NCBI GenBank assembly: GCA_964389365.1
Contig: CAYMDO010000007.1
Span: forward strand, 7,079-71,078
Origin: UBA993 sp964389365
Lineage (GTDB): Bacteria > Bacillota > Dethiobacteria > DTU022
Direction of reading: 5' to 3'
DNA: 64,000 bases
Shown here: positions 33,039 through 41,671 of the stretch, piece by piece
How positions within the stretch are numbered: position 1 is the stretch's first letter
Layout of the letters: each line of letters starts with the position of its first letter
Program-made: the position numbers and the translations under genes
The notes under the pieces: generated by a model
What the model was told of the DNA's origin: nothing
The model's database searches: none
What the model saw: only the letters and a program-made list of their open reading frames with translations

Positions 33039-33571
33039 TGGCCCCGGTGGTTCTTTCTCTCTACTGGTCTTTTTTCAAGGTGGGGCTTTTCACCATCGGG
33101 GGCGGATATGCCATGATCCCGCTGATGGAAGCTGAAGTTATCGATACCTACGGTTGGCTGAGCGCCGCTGAGTTTTTGGACATTATTGCCGTGGCTGAAA
33201 TGACACCTGGGCCGATCTCCGTAAATGCCGCCACTTTTATCGGCTACCGGATGGCCGGGGTATTTGGGGCGCTGGTTACCACCCTGGGCGTGATCACCCC
33301 TTCGCTGGTGCTGCTGCTGTTATTGTCGAAAATCCTTTTTAAACTGATCCAGAAACCGCAGGCCGAGAGCTTCCTTAACGGTCTGCGCTCGGCCCTGGTC
33401 GCCCTTATTCTGCTGGCGGCTTTCAATTTAAGCCAGGCAGCGCTGATCGACATCCCCACAACCGCTATCTTTTCCCTGCTGCTGGCTGCCAGCCTGATGA
33501 AACAGATCAGCCCCCTCTACTACATTGCCGCCGGAGCAATCCTAGGCCTGATCTTCTTTCCCTACTGCTAA
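33038..33571 (+). CDS. Chromate transporter, second half
   Basis: A 177-residue CHR-family protein paired with the upstream gene. It shows FFKVGLFTIGGGYAMIPLME and the canonical AEMTPGPISVNAATFIGYR segment, with five or six hydrophobic stretches. Relative to the first half it keeps the TPGP motif, as is usual when one partner diverges. The ATG overlaps the preceding stop, so the two are translated together to form a heterodimer. Confidence 0.9.
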   Translation: MAPVVLSLYWSFFKVGLFTIGGGYAMIPLMEAEVIDTYGWLSAAEFLDIIAVAEMTPGPISVNAATFIGYRMAGVFGALVTTLGVITPSLVLLLLLSKILFKLIQKPQAESFLNGLRSALVALILLAAFNLSQAALIDIPTTAIFSLLLAASLMKQISPLYYIAAGAILGLIFFPYC

Positions 33572-33613
33572 TCTATCACACAACCCGCAATGACGGGCCG
33601 GCACAGCAGCTTC

Positions 33614-35404
33614 TCAGCTGTACAGCGCTTCAATTGCATCGGCGTAATGTTCGAGTACTTCCCGCCGCTTGAGCTTGAGGGTCTGGGTCAGCATCCGGTT
33701 ATCTACAGTAAAATCATCCCTGAGCAGGTGAAACTTCTCCGGTATTTCATAGCTGCCAAACGTTTTTTTCAAATGGGCCCGGATCTCATCTGTGAGCATC
33801 TGTTTAAAAGCGGGGTTGGCAAGCAGGGCATCGGGATCTGACGGTACTCCTTCCTGCAGGGCCCAGCGGGCAGTAACCTCAAAATCGGGCAGCACCAGGC
33901 AGATATTATAAGGCCGGCCGTCCCCGTAAATCATGGCATTGGCCACATTGGGCAGCAACTTAATCTCCTCTTCAAGCGCTACCGGAAATACATACTTACC
34001 GTTAGACAGCTTAAATTGCTCCTTGATCCGCCCGGTAATCCATAAAAACCCGTCCTCATCAAGCCGGCCCCGGTCACCGGTGCGAAACCCGCCGTCAGCA
34101 GTCATGACCGCAGCCGTCTCCTGCGGTTTGTTGTGGTAACCTTTCATCACATTGGGCCCGTAAACGATAATCTCGCCATCCTCAGCTCCATCTTCGGATA
34201 CCGTTTTGTCAATAACCACTTTTTGGCCGGGCATCACGTGGCCGACGCTGCCGATTTTCCACGCCGTAGAGCTGTTCATGGTCACTCCCGGTGCAGTTTC
34301 GGTTAACCCGTAGCAATCATAGATCGAAATACCGATATCGAAGAAGAACTCTGCTATCTCCTTGTTCATCGCAGCGCTGCCGGTCATCGCCCCGGCTATG
34401 CGCCCACCGACAACCTTCCGGATTTTTGAAAAGACCAGTTTATCAAGCAGGGCTACTTTAAGGTTTAAAAACAGGCAGCTTTTGCCTTCTGCAGCCTTCT
34501 CGCGCTTTTCCCTCGCCGCAGTGCAGGCTGCATCAAAAAGCTTTTTCTTAATCCCGCCTTCATCGTTCATCCGCATCTGTATCGTATCGTGAACCTTGTT
34601 AAAAACCCTGGGCACCGACACCAGGAAGTGCGGCTTTACCAGGCGCAAATCCTCTGCCAGTGTGCTCACATCGCGCATAAACCCGATTATTCCGCCAAAG
34701 TGAATCCATGATGCCAGCTCTGCCGTTATGGCGTAAGAATGAGCCCAGGGGAGCATCGAAATCCCAACCTGCCCTTTTTGCAGCTCCGGGAAAAGCCGGC
34801 AGCCGGTCAGGACATTGTAGGTGATATTGCCGTGGCTGAGCAAAACCCCCTTTGGCTCGGCTGTAGTGCCGGAAGTATAGATTAAAACCGCAATATCATC
34901 GGGATGCGGAATCAGGGGCGGCGAGGGATTTTCTGCCCCCAGCTTCTCCAGGGCAGCAAGGCTGTTTTCTCCATCTGTATCGATTACATAAATTTTTTCA
35001 AGGGTGGGTATCTCTGCCGGAAACTCTTTAACTTCTTCATAGATTTCCGGCTTCGAAACGACCAGAAACTTTAAACCGCTGTCCCTGATAATATATTTCC
35101 ATGTGTTTTTCAGCTCTTTTTCATACATCGGCACATACCTGGCGCTGCGGCCAAAGACAGCAAAAGCCAGCACCGCCCACTCCGGACGGTTGTTGGCAAT
35201 AATGCCAACAGCATCGCCTTTGCCGATCCCCAGGGCCGCCAAACCTCCCCGGGCATTGTCAATCCGTGATCCGATTTCAGCATAAGTGATTTGATCGAGG
35301 CCTCCCAGGTTGTTGTGCACTAAAAACAGGGGCAAATCGCCAAACTTACTATAGCTTTCAATCCACAGCTCCACCAGGTTGTCGGGCTTTTCATACGCCC
35401 ACAT
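33614..35404 (-). CDS. Long-chain acyl-CoA synthetase (AMP-forming)
   Basis: A 596-residue adenylate-forming enzyme that activates fatty acids with ATP and CoA. The P-loop YTSGTTAEPKGVLLSHGN is at about 185-202, YGLTETAPG at about 343, TGDRGRLDEDGFLWITGR at about 430, and a late Lys region KLKRREVLEHY. It matches the FadD15/FAA1-like group by length. The ATG at 35404 has AGGAG 9 bases upstream; an ATG three codons earlier overlaps that site. It is monocistronic here. With hbd it suggests fatty-acid metabolism in this organism. Confidence 0.92.
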   Translation of the reverse strand: MWAYEKPDNLVELWIESYSKFGDLPLFLVHNNLGGLDQITYAEIGSRIDNARGGLAALGIGKGDAVGIIANNRPEWAVLAFAVFGRSARYVPMYEKELKNTWKYIIRDSGLKFLVVSKPEIYEEVKEFPAEIPTLEKIYVIDTDGENSLAALEKLGAENPSPPLIPHPDDIAVLIYTSGTTAEPKGVLLSHGNITYNVLTGCRLFPELQKGQVGISMLPWAHSYAITAELASWIHFGGIIGFMRDVSTLAEDLRLVKPHFLVSVPRVFNKVHDTIQMRMNDEGGIKKKLFDAACTAAREKREKAAEGKSCLFLNLKVALLDKLVFSKIRKVVGGRIAGAMTGSAAMNKEIAEFFFDIGISIYDCYGLTETAPGVTMNSSTAWKIGSVGHVMPGQKVVIDKTVSEDGAEDGEIIVYGPNVMKGYHNKPQETAAVMTADGGFRTGDRGRLDEDGFLWITGRIKEQFKLSNGKYVFPVALEEEIKLLPNVANAMIYGDGRPYNICLVLPDFEVTARWALQEGVPSDPDALLANPAFKQMLTDEIRAHLKKTFGSYEIPEKFHLLRDDFTVDNRMLTQTLKLKRREVLEHYADAIEALYS

Positions 35405-35632
35405 AATTATCATCTCCTGTATGTGTTATTAAACCGGGAAACCACTCGCTTTAAACAACAGTTTCAGCAAAATATTATCACTATTTGCTCAATTGGCTAC
35501 TATTCGCCCTGCTAATAGGATTTCCTGCCTTGAGGTGAGCAATAAATTGTTAATAAGGCAGGTTATTGATTTAAATGTTTGTCTGGCATAAAGAATAACC
35601 ATCGTAGCCATTTACCCCCTCCCGTTCAGAAG

Positions 35633-36124
35633 TTAAAAAACTCCCTCCCCCTTGAGAAGGGAGGGCTCGGGGTGGGGGTGAAAAATTATTGATCTGAATT
35701 TTCTTGGTCTCTTCCTCCGCGGGTAACCGGGTGACGAAGGACGGTTTTTTCGCCCGCATTCCTCCACGGCCCAATCGAAAACTGCAGGGGTAACAAATTC
35801 AGGCTGGCGAATCATTGAGATCCAGAGCCAGTTTTCACGCTGCTTTAAAGAAAACGCACCTCCGGCAATCCACCACAGACCCTCAAGCGGCGGCACCACG
35901 TAATCATAATAACCGGGTGGTTGCTTGCCACTCATTTTGCTCATCTTGATCGTGAAGGTCAGGCCATAGAGAATGCCGATTGCCTGCTGGTATGCTTCGC
36001 TGTTTGGATCGCCTGCACCATCGACCATTAAAAACTGCATCTGAGGCACATCAATCAGCACCGGTCTCCTCTTCGGCAGGTAGAGATCCTTATGTTCTTT
36101 TTTGAAATCAACCTTGGCAGTCAT
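35633..36124 (-). pseudogene. GyrI-like small-molecule-binding protein, C-terminally truncated
   Basis: The first 125 or so residues match the GyrI-like/YdhE-type family: FKKEHKDLYLPKRRPVLIDV, FLMVDGAGDPNSEAYQQAIG, YDYVVPPLEGLWW and TPAVFDWAVEEC. Full-length relatives continue for about 80 more residues, ending in a second half that closes the binding barrel. Here homology stops near 35755 and the frame runs on into Arg/Pro-rich sequence and a GC-rich repeat before stopping at 35633. It is probably a gene cut by a deletion or by insertion of the repeat. Confidence 0.65.
35641..35680. repeat. GC-rich hairpin repeat (CTCCC...GGGGTG type)
   Basis: CTCCCTCCCCCTTGAG is followed by AAGGGAGGG and CTCGGGGTGGGGGTGA. 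The first part folds on itself (CCCTCC with GGGAGG). Repeats with this pattern are scattered through many bacterial genomes. This copy lies inside the 3-prime end of the truncated GyrI-like gene. Confidence 0.6.
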
Positions 36125-36452
36125 CGCTGATCACCTGCTTCTTTTAACCTGATCTATAGCTGGTGTATAGTGGTCTGCAAATATTAATTATCGGCTGGTT
36201 GAAGATTAGCGCATACTCATAAAAGGCCCGTACTTCACCTTTCTGATTGCCCGATAGCAAAGGTTATTTGTTACAATTTTTGATGTGGATATTATAGCAA
36301 ATATTTGCCCATTAAACCATGAAAGAGTTTTAAAAAACCGTTCAGGGCTAACATATAAAAGAGCTTTACGTTGCTTAGTCCCGATCCTGAATGATATAAT
36401 GCAATTGCCTGAAAATATTAAGCCTAGCCATTACTAAAATATGGAGATCACG
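36125..36452. other. Intergenic region upstream of the HepT/MntA pair
   Basis: 328 bases, AT-rich compared with its surroundings, with no open frame of note. It holds the likely HepT promoter near its right end. Nothing else recognisable was seen. Confidence 0.4.
36371..36400 (+). promoter_or_regulatory. Probable promoter of the HepT/MntA operon
   Basis: A -35 TTGCTT and a perfect -10 TATAAT are separated by 18 bases. Transcription would start near 36407, about 46 bases before the hepT ATG. Confidence 0.5.
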
Positions 36453-36857
36453 ATGAACCCTTCAGATGATACAAGGTGGAAACAACGCTTCCAAAACCTT
36501 GAGAGCGCTTATTTAAGCCTTGAAAAAGCTCTGTCAAAAAGCTCTTTCTCTGAACTGGAGAGAGCAGGGTTAATTAAAATCTATGAGCTCACATTTGAGT
36601 TGGCCTGGAAAACCCTGAGGGACTACTTAGAAGATCAGGCTATCGCAGTAATATATCCCAGGGAAACAATTAAAGAAGCTTTTAAATATGAGCTGATTGA
36701 AGATGGTGAGCTGTGGATGGAAATGCTGGGCAACAGGAACCTGATGGTTCACACCTACAATGAAGCCAGGGCAAAACAGGCGCATAAACTGATCACAGAA
36801 AAATACTTTAAAGCCCTGCAACAGGTGCTGGGAAAACTGAGGGAGAAAGATGAGTAA
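36453..36857 (+). CDS. hepT: HEPN-domain toxin, HepT/HI0074 type
   Basis: A 134-residue helical HEPN protein. The nuclease motif R-x4-H-x-Y is seen as RNLMVHTY at about 91-98, the form found in HepT toxins, where the Tyr is the residue modified by the partner. FELAWKTLRDYLEDQ and YPRETIKEAF are typical of the HI0074 (nucleotidyltransferase substrate-binding) family. The ATG at 36453 has GGAG 6 bases upstream. It overlaps the nucleotidyltransferase gene by 8 bases. Together they form a type VII toxin-antitoxin pair. Confidence 0.9.
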   Translation: MNPSDDTRWKQRFQNLESAYLSLEKALSKSSFSELERAGLIKIYELTFELAWKTLRDYLEDQAIAVIYPRETIKEAFKYELIEDGELWMEMLGNRNLMVHTYNEARAKQAHKLITEKYFKALQQVLGKLREKDE

Positions 36858-37179
36858 TTTTGGCATCACTGAAAAAAGCTACACCATGCTTCTCGAACTA
36901 TTTACCAGGCACCCCGAGGTTAAAGAAGTCTGGCTTTTCGGCAGCAGGGCAAAAGACACCCATAAAAAAGGCAGCGATATAGACCTGGCAATAAAAGGGG
37001 AGAACTGTAATCCTGATTTAGCACTAACTGTTGCCAACCAGGCCAACGAAGAGCTGCCCGTACCCTACCAGGTAGATATAATAGATTACGGCTCCATTTA
37101 TAACCCAGACCTAAAAGAACACATTGACCGCGTCGGCAAACTTTTCTACAGCAAAAGTAAAGAAACAGCCGAAGTATAG
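36850..37179 (+). CDS. mntA: Minimal nucleotidyltransferase antitoxin, MntA type
   Basis: A 109-residue MNT protein. The active-site motif GS-x10-DxD is exact (GSRAKDTHKKGSDID, about 27-41), with a third acidic residue in YQVDIIDY (about 77). In characterised pairs MntA adds AMP to the Tyr of HepT and so neutralises the RNase. The 8-base overlap with hepT and the matching motifs make this assignment strong. It could also act without being a toxin system, as some HEPN/MNT pairs are unstudied. Confidence 0.9.
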   Translation: MSNFGITEKSYTMLLELFTRHPEVKEVWLFGSRAKDTHKKGSDIDLAIKGENCNPDLALTVANQANEELPVPYQVDIIDYGSIYNPDLKEHIDRVGKLFYSKSKETAEV

Positions 37180-37236
37180 ACGACAACAATTAGTTTAAAT
37201 TCTTCAGTAGAAGTCATGTTTATCTGCTTAAAAATC

Positions 37237-37259
37237 AGTAAAAATGCCATATTTTTACT
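37237..37259. terminator. Hairpin after mntA, possible terminator
   Basis: AGTAAAAAT and ATTTTTACT form a perfect 9-base AT-rich stem around a 5-base loop, 58 bases after the mntA stop. The stem is weak and lacks a following T run, so termination is uncertain. Confidence 0.3.
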
Positions 37260-37361
37260 AGACAGTAAAGCCCTTTTGTGGTACGCTCAAACCATAAAGA
37301 AGCACCTGTTGAAACTAACCACCATGAGTCATTACAACTTTTCCCCGGGAAGTGAATTGCG

Positions 37362-37668
37362 GTGAAGAAAAGGCAATTTATTGAACTCTGCAAAACCGAC
37401 CCGGAAGAAGTATATAAGCTATTTTGCATGATGGGTCAAGCGATTACAACGCTTCAATCCCAGGTTATTGCTCTAAACGCGCAGGCAGAATCCCTGCAGC
37501 ATAACCAGGGTCAGGCAAAAGATCTCCGGTGTTTTCCGCAGCCCCACAGGCGCCGATATGTTCAGCCGCATCCGTGGCTACATCTCCACTGCCAGAAAAA
37601 ATTCGGTATCGGCTTTTTCAGCCATCACCGGTGTCTTTCACGGCACACCTTTTATCCCAGAGTTTTAG
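37362..37668 (+). pseudogene. IS66-family transposase remnant with internal deletion
   Basis: The first 50 or so codons (GTG start) read KKRQFIELCKTDPEEVYKLF and a following heptad-like region LQSQVIALNAQAESLQ, resembling the N-terminal leucine-zipper part of IS66 TnpC. After 37528 a different frame reads GVFRSPTGADMFSRIRGYIS, then TARKNSVSAFSAITGVFHGT and PFIPEF before a stop at 37666-37668. That matches the C-terminus of IS66 transposases (usual form RIRGYLSTARKQG). The whole catalytic middle is missing and the ends are out of frame, so the element is dead. Confidence 0.7.
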
Positions 37669-37739
37669 TGTTTTTTCAGTTTTCAAAGAACGAAGCACTT
37701 AATGGCTGCGAAAACCAGCCTGAGCAGTTACGATATTTT

Positions 37740-38621
37740 TTAAGCATGCTTATTCCTGACATAATAGCCCCAGGCTTCGGTAATCACCCGCTGGGCGGCA
37801 AAAGAAGTTATGTCGGCTTGGTCGAGAGGCGGGGCGACTTCAACCACGTCAAGCCCGATGATCGGCAGGGCGGCAAAATGCTTCAGGAATGTAAGCAGTT
37901 CGCGGGCTGAAAAGCCTCCCGGCTTGGGTGTTCCGGTGCCGGGTGCAAAGGCGGGGTCGAGAAAATCTATATCGATGGTCAGGTAAACCGCTTCACAACG
38001 CTGCAGGCCGGCGACAATGCGGGCCGCGGCAGAGGGGAGCCCTTTTTCGTAAATCTCTGCAGCAAGGATAATATTTGCCTTTTCGTCCTCCAAAAAGCTG
38101 TTTTCCTGAGCTTCAAAGGATCTGATCCCCGCGAACCAGACCTGCTCCAAGGGAAGGAGTCCGCCTTCATAAATCCGGCGGTGGGTGCAGCCGTGCGACA
38201 GGCGGTTTCCTTCCAGTTCAAAACAGAGGTCCAGGTGGGCATCGAGGTGGATCACCCCCAAGCCGCCGCCCCACTTTTTTGCGGCTGCCCGCAGGATAGG
38301 TATCGAAACCGAGTGATCGCCTCCGATAAAGGTCGGAAAAGTGCATTCGAAGAGTTCCGCCGCCTTCTCTTCGATTATCTCAAAAAAGGCTTCCTGGCTT
38401 ATGCCGGCAGGCAAAAGGTTGTCCAGGTCGAGCACCCTGAGGTGCCCCAGAGAGGCGCCATTCTCGGTGGTTGGCGCGATGTGGTGTGATATGCTTCTGA
38501 TCCGCTCGGGCGCTTCCGCCGCCCCCCTGCGGTAAGATGCGGCGCCATCAAATGGCAGGCCCAATACCGCAATGTCAGCTTGTTTCAGACTAAGGGCAGG
38601 GTTATGGAGCCCGTTCCACAT
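37740..38621 (-). CDS. speB: Agmatinase/ureohydrolase family protein
   Basis: A 293-residue binuclear manganese hydrolase. All metal motifs are present: GGDHS (about 99-103), HLDAHLD (about 124-130) and DIDFLDPAFAPGTGTPKPGG (about 210-229), with SHGCTHRRIYE between. The family splits agmatine or related guanidino compounds to urea plus amine. The PGTGTPxPGG form and lack of an arginase RDxxxxE loop favour agmatinase over arginase. It lies 29 bases downstream of a GPH transporter gene and is probably cotranscribed. Confidence 0.88.
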   Translation of the reverse strand: MWNGLHNPALSLKQADIAVLGLPFDGAASYRRGAAEAPERIRSISHHIAPTTENGASLGHLRVLDLDNLLPAGISQEAFFEIIEEKAAELFECTFPTFIGGDHSVSIPILRAAAKKWGGGLGVIHLDAHLDLCFELEGNRLSHGCTHRRIYEGGLLPLEQVWFAGIRSFEAQENSFLEDEKANIILAAEIYEKGLPSAAARIVAGLQRCEAVYLTIDIDFLDPAFAPGTGTPKPGGFSARELLTFLKHFAALPIIGLDVVEVAPPLDQADITSFAAQRVITEAWGYYVRNKHA

Positions 38622-38650
38622 AAACCGATCATCTCCCGGCAGGTTCTGTT

Positions 38651-40030
38651 CTAGCTTTTTTTCTCCTTACCCCTGCCGCCCTGTTCTCCGGCGCCCAGGG
38701 CGGCGACGGTTTCCGGGTCAAGCTCATAGCGCCTGAGCAATAAAATGCTGAGGGCCATCAAGGCCGCGGGCAGCAGGCTAAAACCGATCCTCACCCCGAC
38801 CAGCGCAGAAGCCGGCTGTTCGATGATAATACCGCCTTCCGTCTCCATAAAACCGGTGATCGCTAAGATGGCGGCAAAGATCGCCGGGCCGACGGCAAAC
38901 CCGGCCTTATCGGCTGCAGTCCAGACCCCGGTGTAGGTTCCGGCCCGGCGGAGCCCGGTTTTTAAAGTGTCAGCGGTAATCGTATCGGGAAGCATCGAAA
39001 AGGGGAAAAGCTGTGTCCCAGCATAACCGGCGCCCATCGTGAAAACAGCCAGGTAAACCAGCCAGAGGTAACCTGGTGGGATTAGAAAGAGGCAGAAACC
39101 GCCGGCAGCAAATAAAATAGTACAGATAATATAACCGGCCAGTTTTCCAAACCGCCGGCCTACCTTAACCCAAAGCGGCATGGTCACCAGGGCCGGCCCG
39201 ATTAAACAGACAAAGAGAATACTAGTCTGGCCCACATCGCCAAGGATATAGCTTGAATAAAAATCTACCCCGGCCAGCGCCGCCCCGATGCCGAGCACCT
39301 GGATGATATAAGCACCGAAAAGAACAAAGAAGGGGCGGTTTTCTCCCGTGGCCCTGATCTGTTCTTTAAACGACACCGTGGAAGCAACAGGCTCGACAAC
39401 CGGCACCCTGCCGGTGCCGAAGAAAGAGCCAATCAGTACCGCAAAAAGGATAACCCCAACGATCACCCCCATCAGGGCATAACCTTCACGGCCGCCCCCG
39501 CCGGCACTGACTATTTCGGGAGCCAGGGCCCCGCCGACCAGGATACCCAGGGTCAGAAAAGCAATCCTGAAAGACATGATCGTAGTCCGTTCGTTGTAGT
39601 TTTCGGTCATCTCCGCGGGCATTGAAACATAAGGCACCTGGTAGATAGTGTAAAATGTGGTGCAAAGTATATAGGTAAACATCAGGTACCAGGCTGCAGC
39701 AGCCCCGCTCTGTTCCGGCACCCTGAACAGCAGGGCGAAAACAATCGGCAGGGTCAGCGACCCGGCAAGCATCCAGGGTCGGCGTGAACCCCAGCGGCTG
39801 CGGGTCCGGTCAGATAGGGTTCCGGCAAACGGATCGGTAATAACATCCCACAAACGGGGGATAAGGATAACAGTTCCGGCAAGGGCAGCCGGAATCTGCA
39901 GGTAACGAACCATGAAACTCAGGAGCAGCAAACCGGGCACTGTGGAAAAAATCCCGGTTCCGACCGATCCAACTCCGTACCCGAGATAAGTGCCGACTGA
40001 CAAAGTCCTGTCGCTATTTTTTCCCTTCAT
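38651..40030 (-). CDS. GPH-family (MFS) symporter, second copy
   Basis: A 459-residue membrane transporter with about 12 hydrophobic segments. PRLWDVITDPFAGTLSDRTR (about 40-60) is the GPH signature, followed by SRWGSRRPWMLAG. It is a paralogue of the carrier at 20429-21823. Members usually import sugars with cations, but its partner gene is an agmatinase-family enzyme, so a guanidino compound or polyamine may be carried (inference). The ATG at 40030 has GGAG 9 bases upstream; earlier ATGs overlap that site. Confidence 0.88.
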   Translation of the reverse strand: MKGKNSDRTLSVGTYLGYGVGSVGTGIFSTVPGLLLLSFMVRYLQIPAALAGTVILIPRLWDVITDPFAGTLSDRTRSRWGSRRPWMLAGSLTLPIVFALLFRVPEQSGAAAAWYLMFTYILCTTFYTIYQVPYVSMPAEMTENYNERTTIMSFRIAFLTLGILVGGALAPEIVSAGGGGREGYALMGVIVGVILFAVLIGSFFGTGRVPVVEPVASTVSFKEQIRATGENRPFFVLFGAYIIQVLGIGAALAGVDFYSSYILGDVGQTSILFVCLIGPALVTMPLWVKVGRRFGKLAGYIICTILFAAGGFCLFLIPPGYLWLVYLAVFTMGAGYAGTQLFPFSMLPDTITADTLKTGLRRAGTYTGVWTAADKAGFAVGPAIFAAILAITGFMETEGGIIIEQPASALVGVRIGFSLLPAALMALSILLLRRYELDPETVAALGAGEQGGRGKEKKS

Positions 40031-40087
40031 GATCACCATCTCCATTGGATTTATTTGACGGCAGAATCACTAAAATTTTAACCGAGA

Positions 40088-40139
40088 TAATATTGCCTGT
40101 CAATTTGTATTTTTGGTAATATTGTAAATAATAATATTG
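40088..40139 (+). repeat. Three TAATATTG copies upstream of the decarboxylase gene
   Basis: TAATATTG occurs at 40088-40095, 40117-40124 and 40132-40139, the last one merging with the -35. Two are followed by C and one by T. The set could be a regulator-binding array between divergent promoters, or a product of AT-rich sequence. Confidence 0.4.
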
Positions 40140-40166
40140 CCCAACTCCCCGGCACGGTGGTATAAT
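40137..40166 (+). promoter_or_regulatory. Probable promoter of the S1P-lyase-like gene
   Basis: A -35 TTGCCC and a perfect -10 TATAAT are 18 bases apart. Transcription would start near 40173, giving a leader of about 27 bases with GGAGG. Confidence 0.5.
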
Positions 40167-40199
40167 ACCCAGTAAATAACAATTTGGAGGCTGATAGCA

Positions 40200-41630
40200 A
40201 TGGGTGCCATGCTGCCAAAGGGAGTTACGGCAGAAGAAGTTGCAATGGAAATGACCCGCTTTACGGATAAGGATGTTGACTGGCGGACGGGCAGGGTGAT
40301 GACCGGCTTATACGATCCGGGCGCAGCGGCCCATGCTGTAGCAGTCGAGGCTTATACCCGCTTTCTCCCGCACAACGCCCTCTATGTCAACATGTACCCG
40401 AGCATCGGCAAAATGGAGCAGGATGTAGTAGCCTCAGTGGCCGAACTGCTGCGGGCCGGCGACGACGTTGTCGGCAATATGACCAGCGGGGGCACCGAAA
40501 GCATCATGATGGCGGTTAAAACCGCCCGTGACTGGGCCAGGGCAAACCGGCCGGAAGTAACCGCCCCGGAAATGGTACTGCCTGTTTCTGCCCACCCGGC
40601 CTTTTTAAAAGCGGCACATTACTACAACCTCAAAGTAGTGCAAACGGCAGTTGAGTTGAAAGAATACCGGGCAGATATCGCCTCCTTCGAAAAGTCGCTC
40701 AATTCCAACACGATCATCGCCGTTGGCTCGGCTCCCAACTTCTCGCACGGTTCGATCGACCCGATCGGCGAAATGGCCGGAGCGGCCGCGGACCGCGGCA
40801 TCCTTTTTCATGTGGATGGCTGTGTCGGGGGTATTTACATGTCAGTTATGCGACGCATGGGGTACGAGCTGCCTGCTTTTGATCTTTCAGTTCCCGGTGT
40901 AACCAGCATTTCGGCCGACCTGCACAAGTATGGCTATGCGCCCAAGAACGCATCGGTAATCCTCTACCGTAACCGCGACCTGCGCAAACATGCCTGGTTT
41001 GTCTGTTCTTTGACCACCGAGTATGTGGTGATCAACTCCACCGCCCAGAGCAGCCGCACCGGCGGCCCGATCGCTGCATCCTGGGCGATCATGCGCTATA
41101 TGGGGGAAGAGGGCTACCGGGATATCGTCCGCCGCTCACAGGAAGCCACGGAGAGGATCATTGCAGCTATTGCGGGGATCGACGGCATAGAGGTGCTGGG
41201 CAAACCCGATATGTGCATGTTCACCATCGCATCCGAACAGGTTAATGTTTTCGAAATCGACGATGAAATGGGCCGGCGCGGCTGGCAGCTAATCCCGCAG
41301 TTTGCCTGCGGCGGCAGCCCGGAAAACCTGCACATAAGCCTGAGCCAGGCAAATGTCCCGCATACCGACACATTCATCAGCGACCTGGGCGAAGTGGTTG
41401 GCGATCTGCTTAAGAAGGGCAGCAGCATAGACTTAGAAGAGATAAAACGCGTTGCGGGGGAGGCATCAACCAAAAGCGCAGACGAGGCAATGTTCGAGAT
41501 CATACCCCTGATCGGCCTGACCGGTATGGACCTGCCGGAAAATATGGCTCCGCTGAACACCGTGCTCAATCTTTTCCCTGCCAAACTGCGGGACGAGATG
41601 CTGACCATGTTTTTCAACATGACCGCCTGA
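40200..41630 (+). CDS. PLP-dependent decarboxylase/lyase of the sphingosine-1-phosphate lyase group
   Basis: A 476-residue fold-type I PLP enzyme of the group II decarboxylase superfamily. GNMTSGGTESIMMAVKTARD (about 93-112) binds the cofactor phosphate, HVDGCVGGIYMSVMRRMG holds the PLP-pairing Asp, and the Schiff-base Lys is in SADLHKYGYAPKNAS (about 240-254). Overall pattern is closest to S1P lyase-like proteins, which also occur in bacteria that lack sphingolipids, so the natural substrate (a phosphorylated amino alcohol or an amino acid) is unknown. GGAGG lies 9 bases before the ATG. It is divergent from the GPH transporter. Confidence 0.85.
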   Translation: MGAMLPKGVTAEEVAMEMTRFTDKDVDWRTGRVMTGLYDPGAAAHAVAVEAYTRFLPHNALYVNMYPSIGKMEQDVVASVAELLRAGDDVVGNMTSGGTESIMMAVKTARDWARANRPEVTAPEMVLPVSAHPAFLKAAHYYNLKVVQTAVELKEYRADIASFEKSLNSNTIIAVGSAPNFSHGSIDPIGEMAGAAADRGILFHVDGCVGGIYMSVMRRMGYELPAFDLSVPGVTSISADLHKYGYAPKNASVILYRNRDLRKHAWFVCSLTTEYVVINSTAQSSRTGGPIAASWAIMRYMGEEGYRDIVRRSQEATERIIAAIAGIDGIEVLGKPDMCMFTIASEQVNVFEIDDEMGRRGWQLIPQFACGGSPENLHISLSQANVPHTDTFISDLGEVVGDLLKKGSSIDLEEIKRVAGEASTKSADEAMFEIIPLIGLTGMDLPENMAPLNTVLNLFPAKLRDEMLTMFFNMTA

Positions 41631-41671
41631 TACGCAGGATAATTTTGCGGGCACGGGTAATTGCCGGTCGG

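Noticed and set aside
37669..37910. Continuation of the frame that starts at 37362
   Set aside because: The extension is out of frame with the IS66 C-terminus and runs into the speB gene on the other strand.
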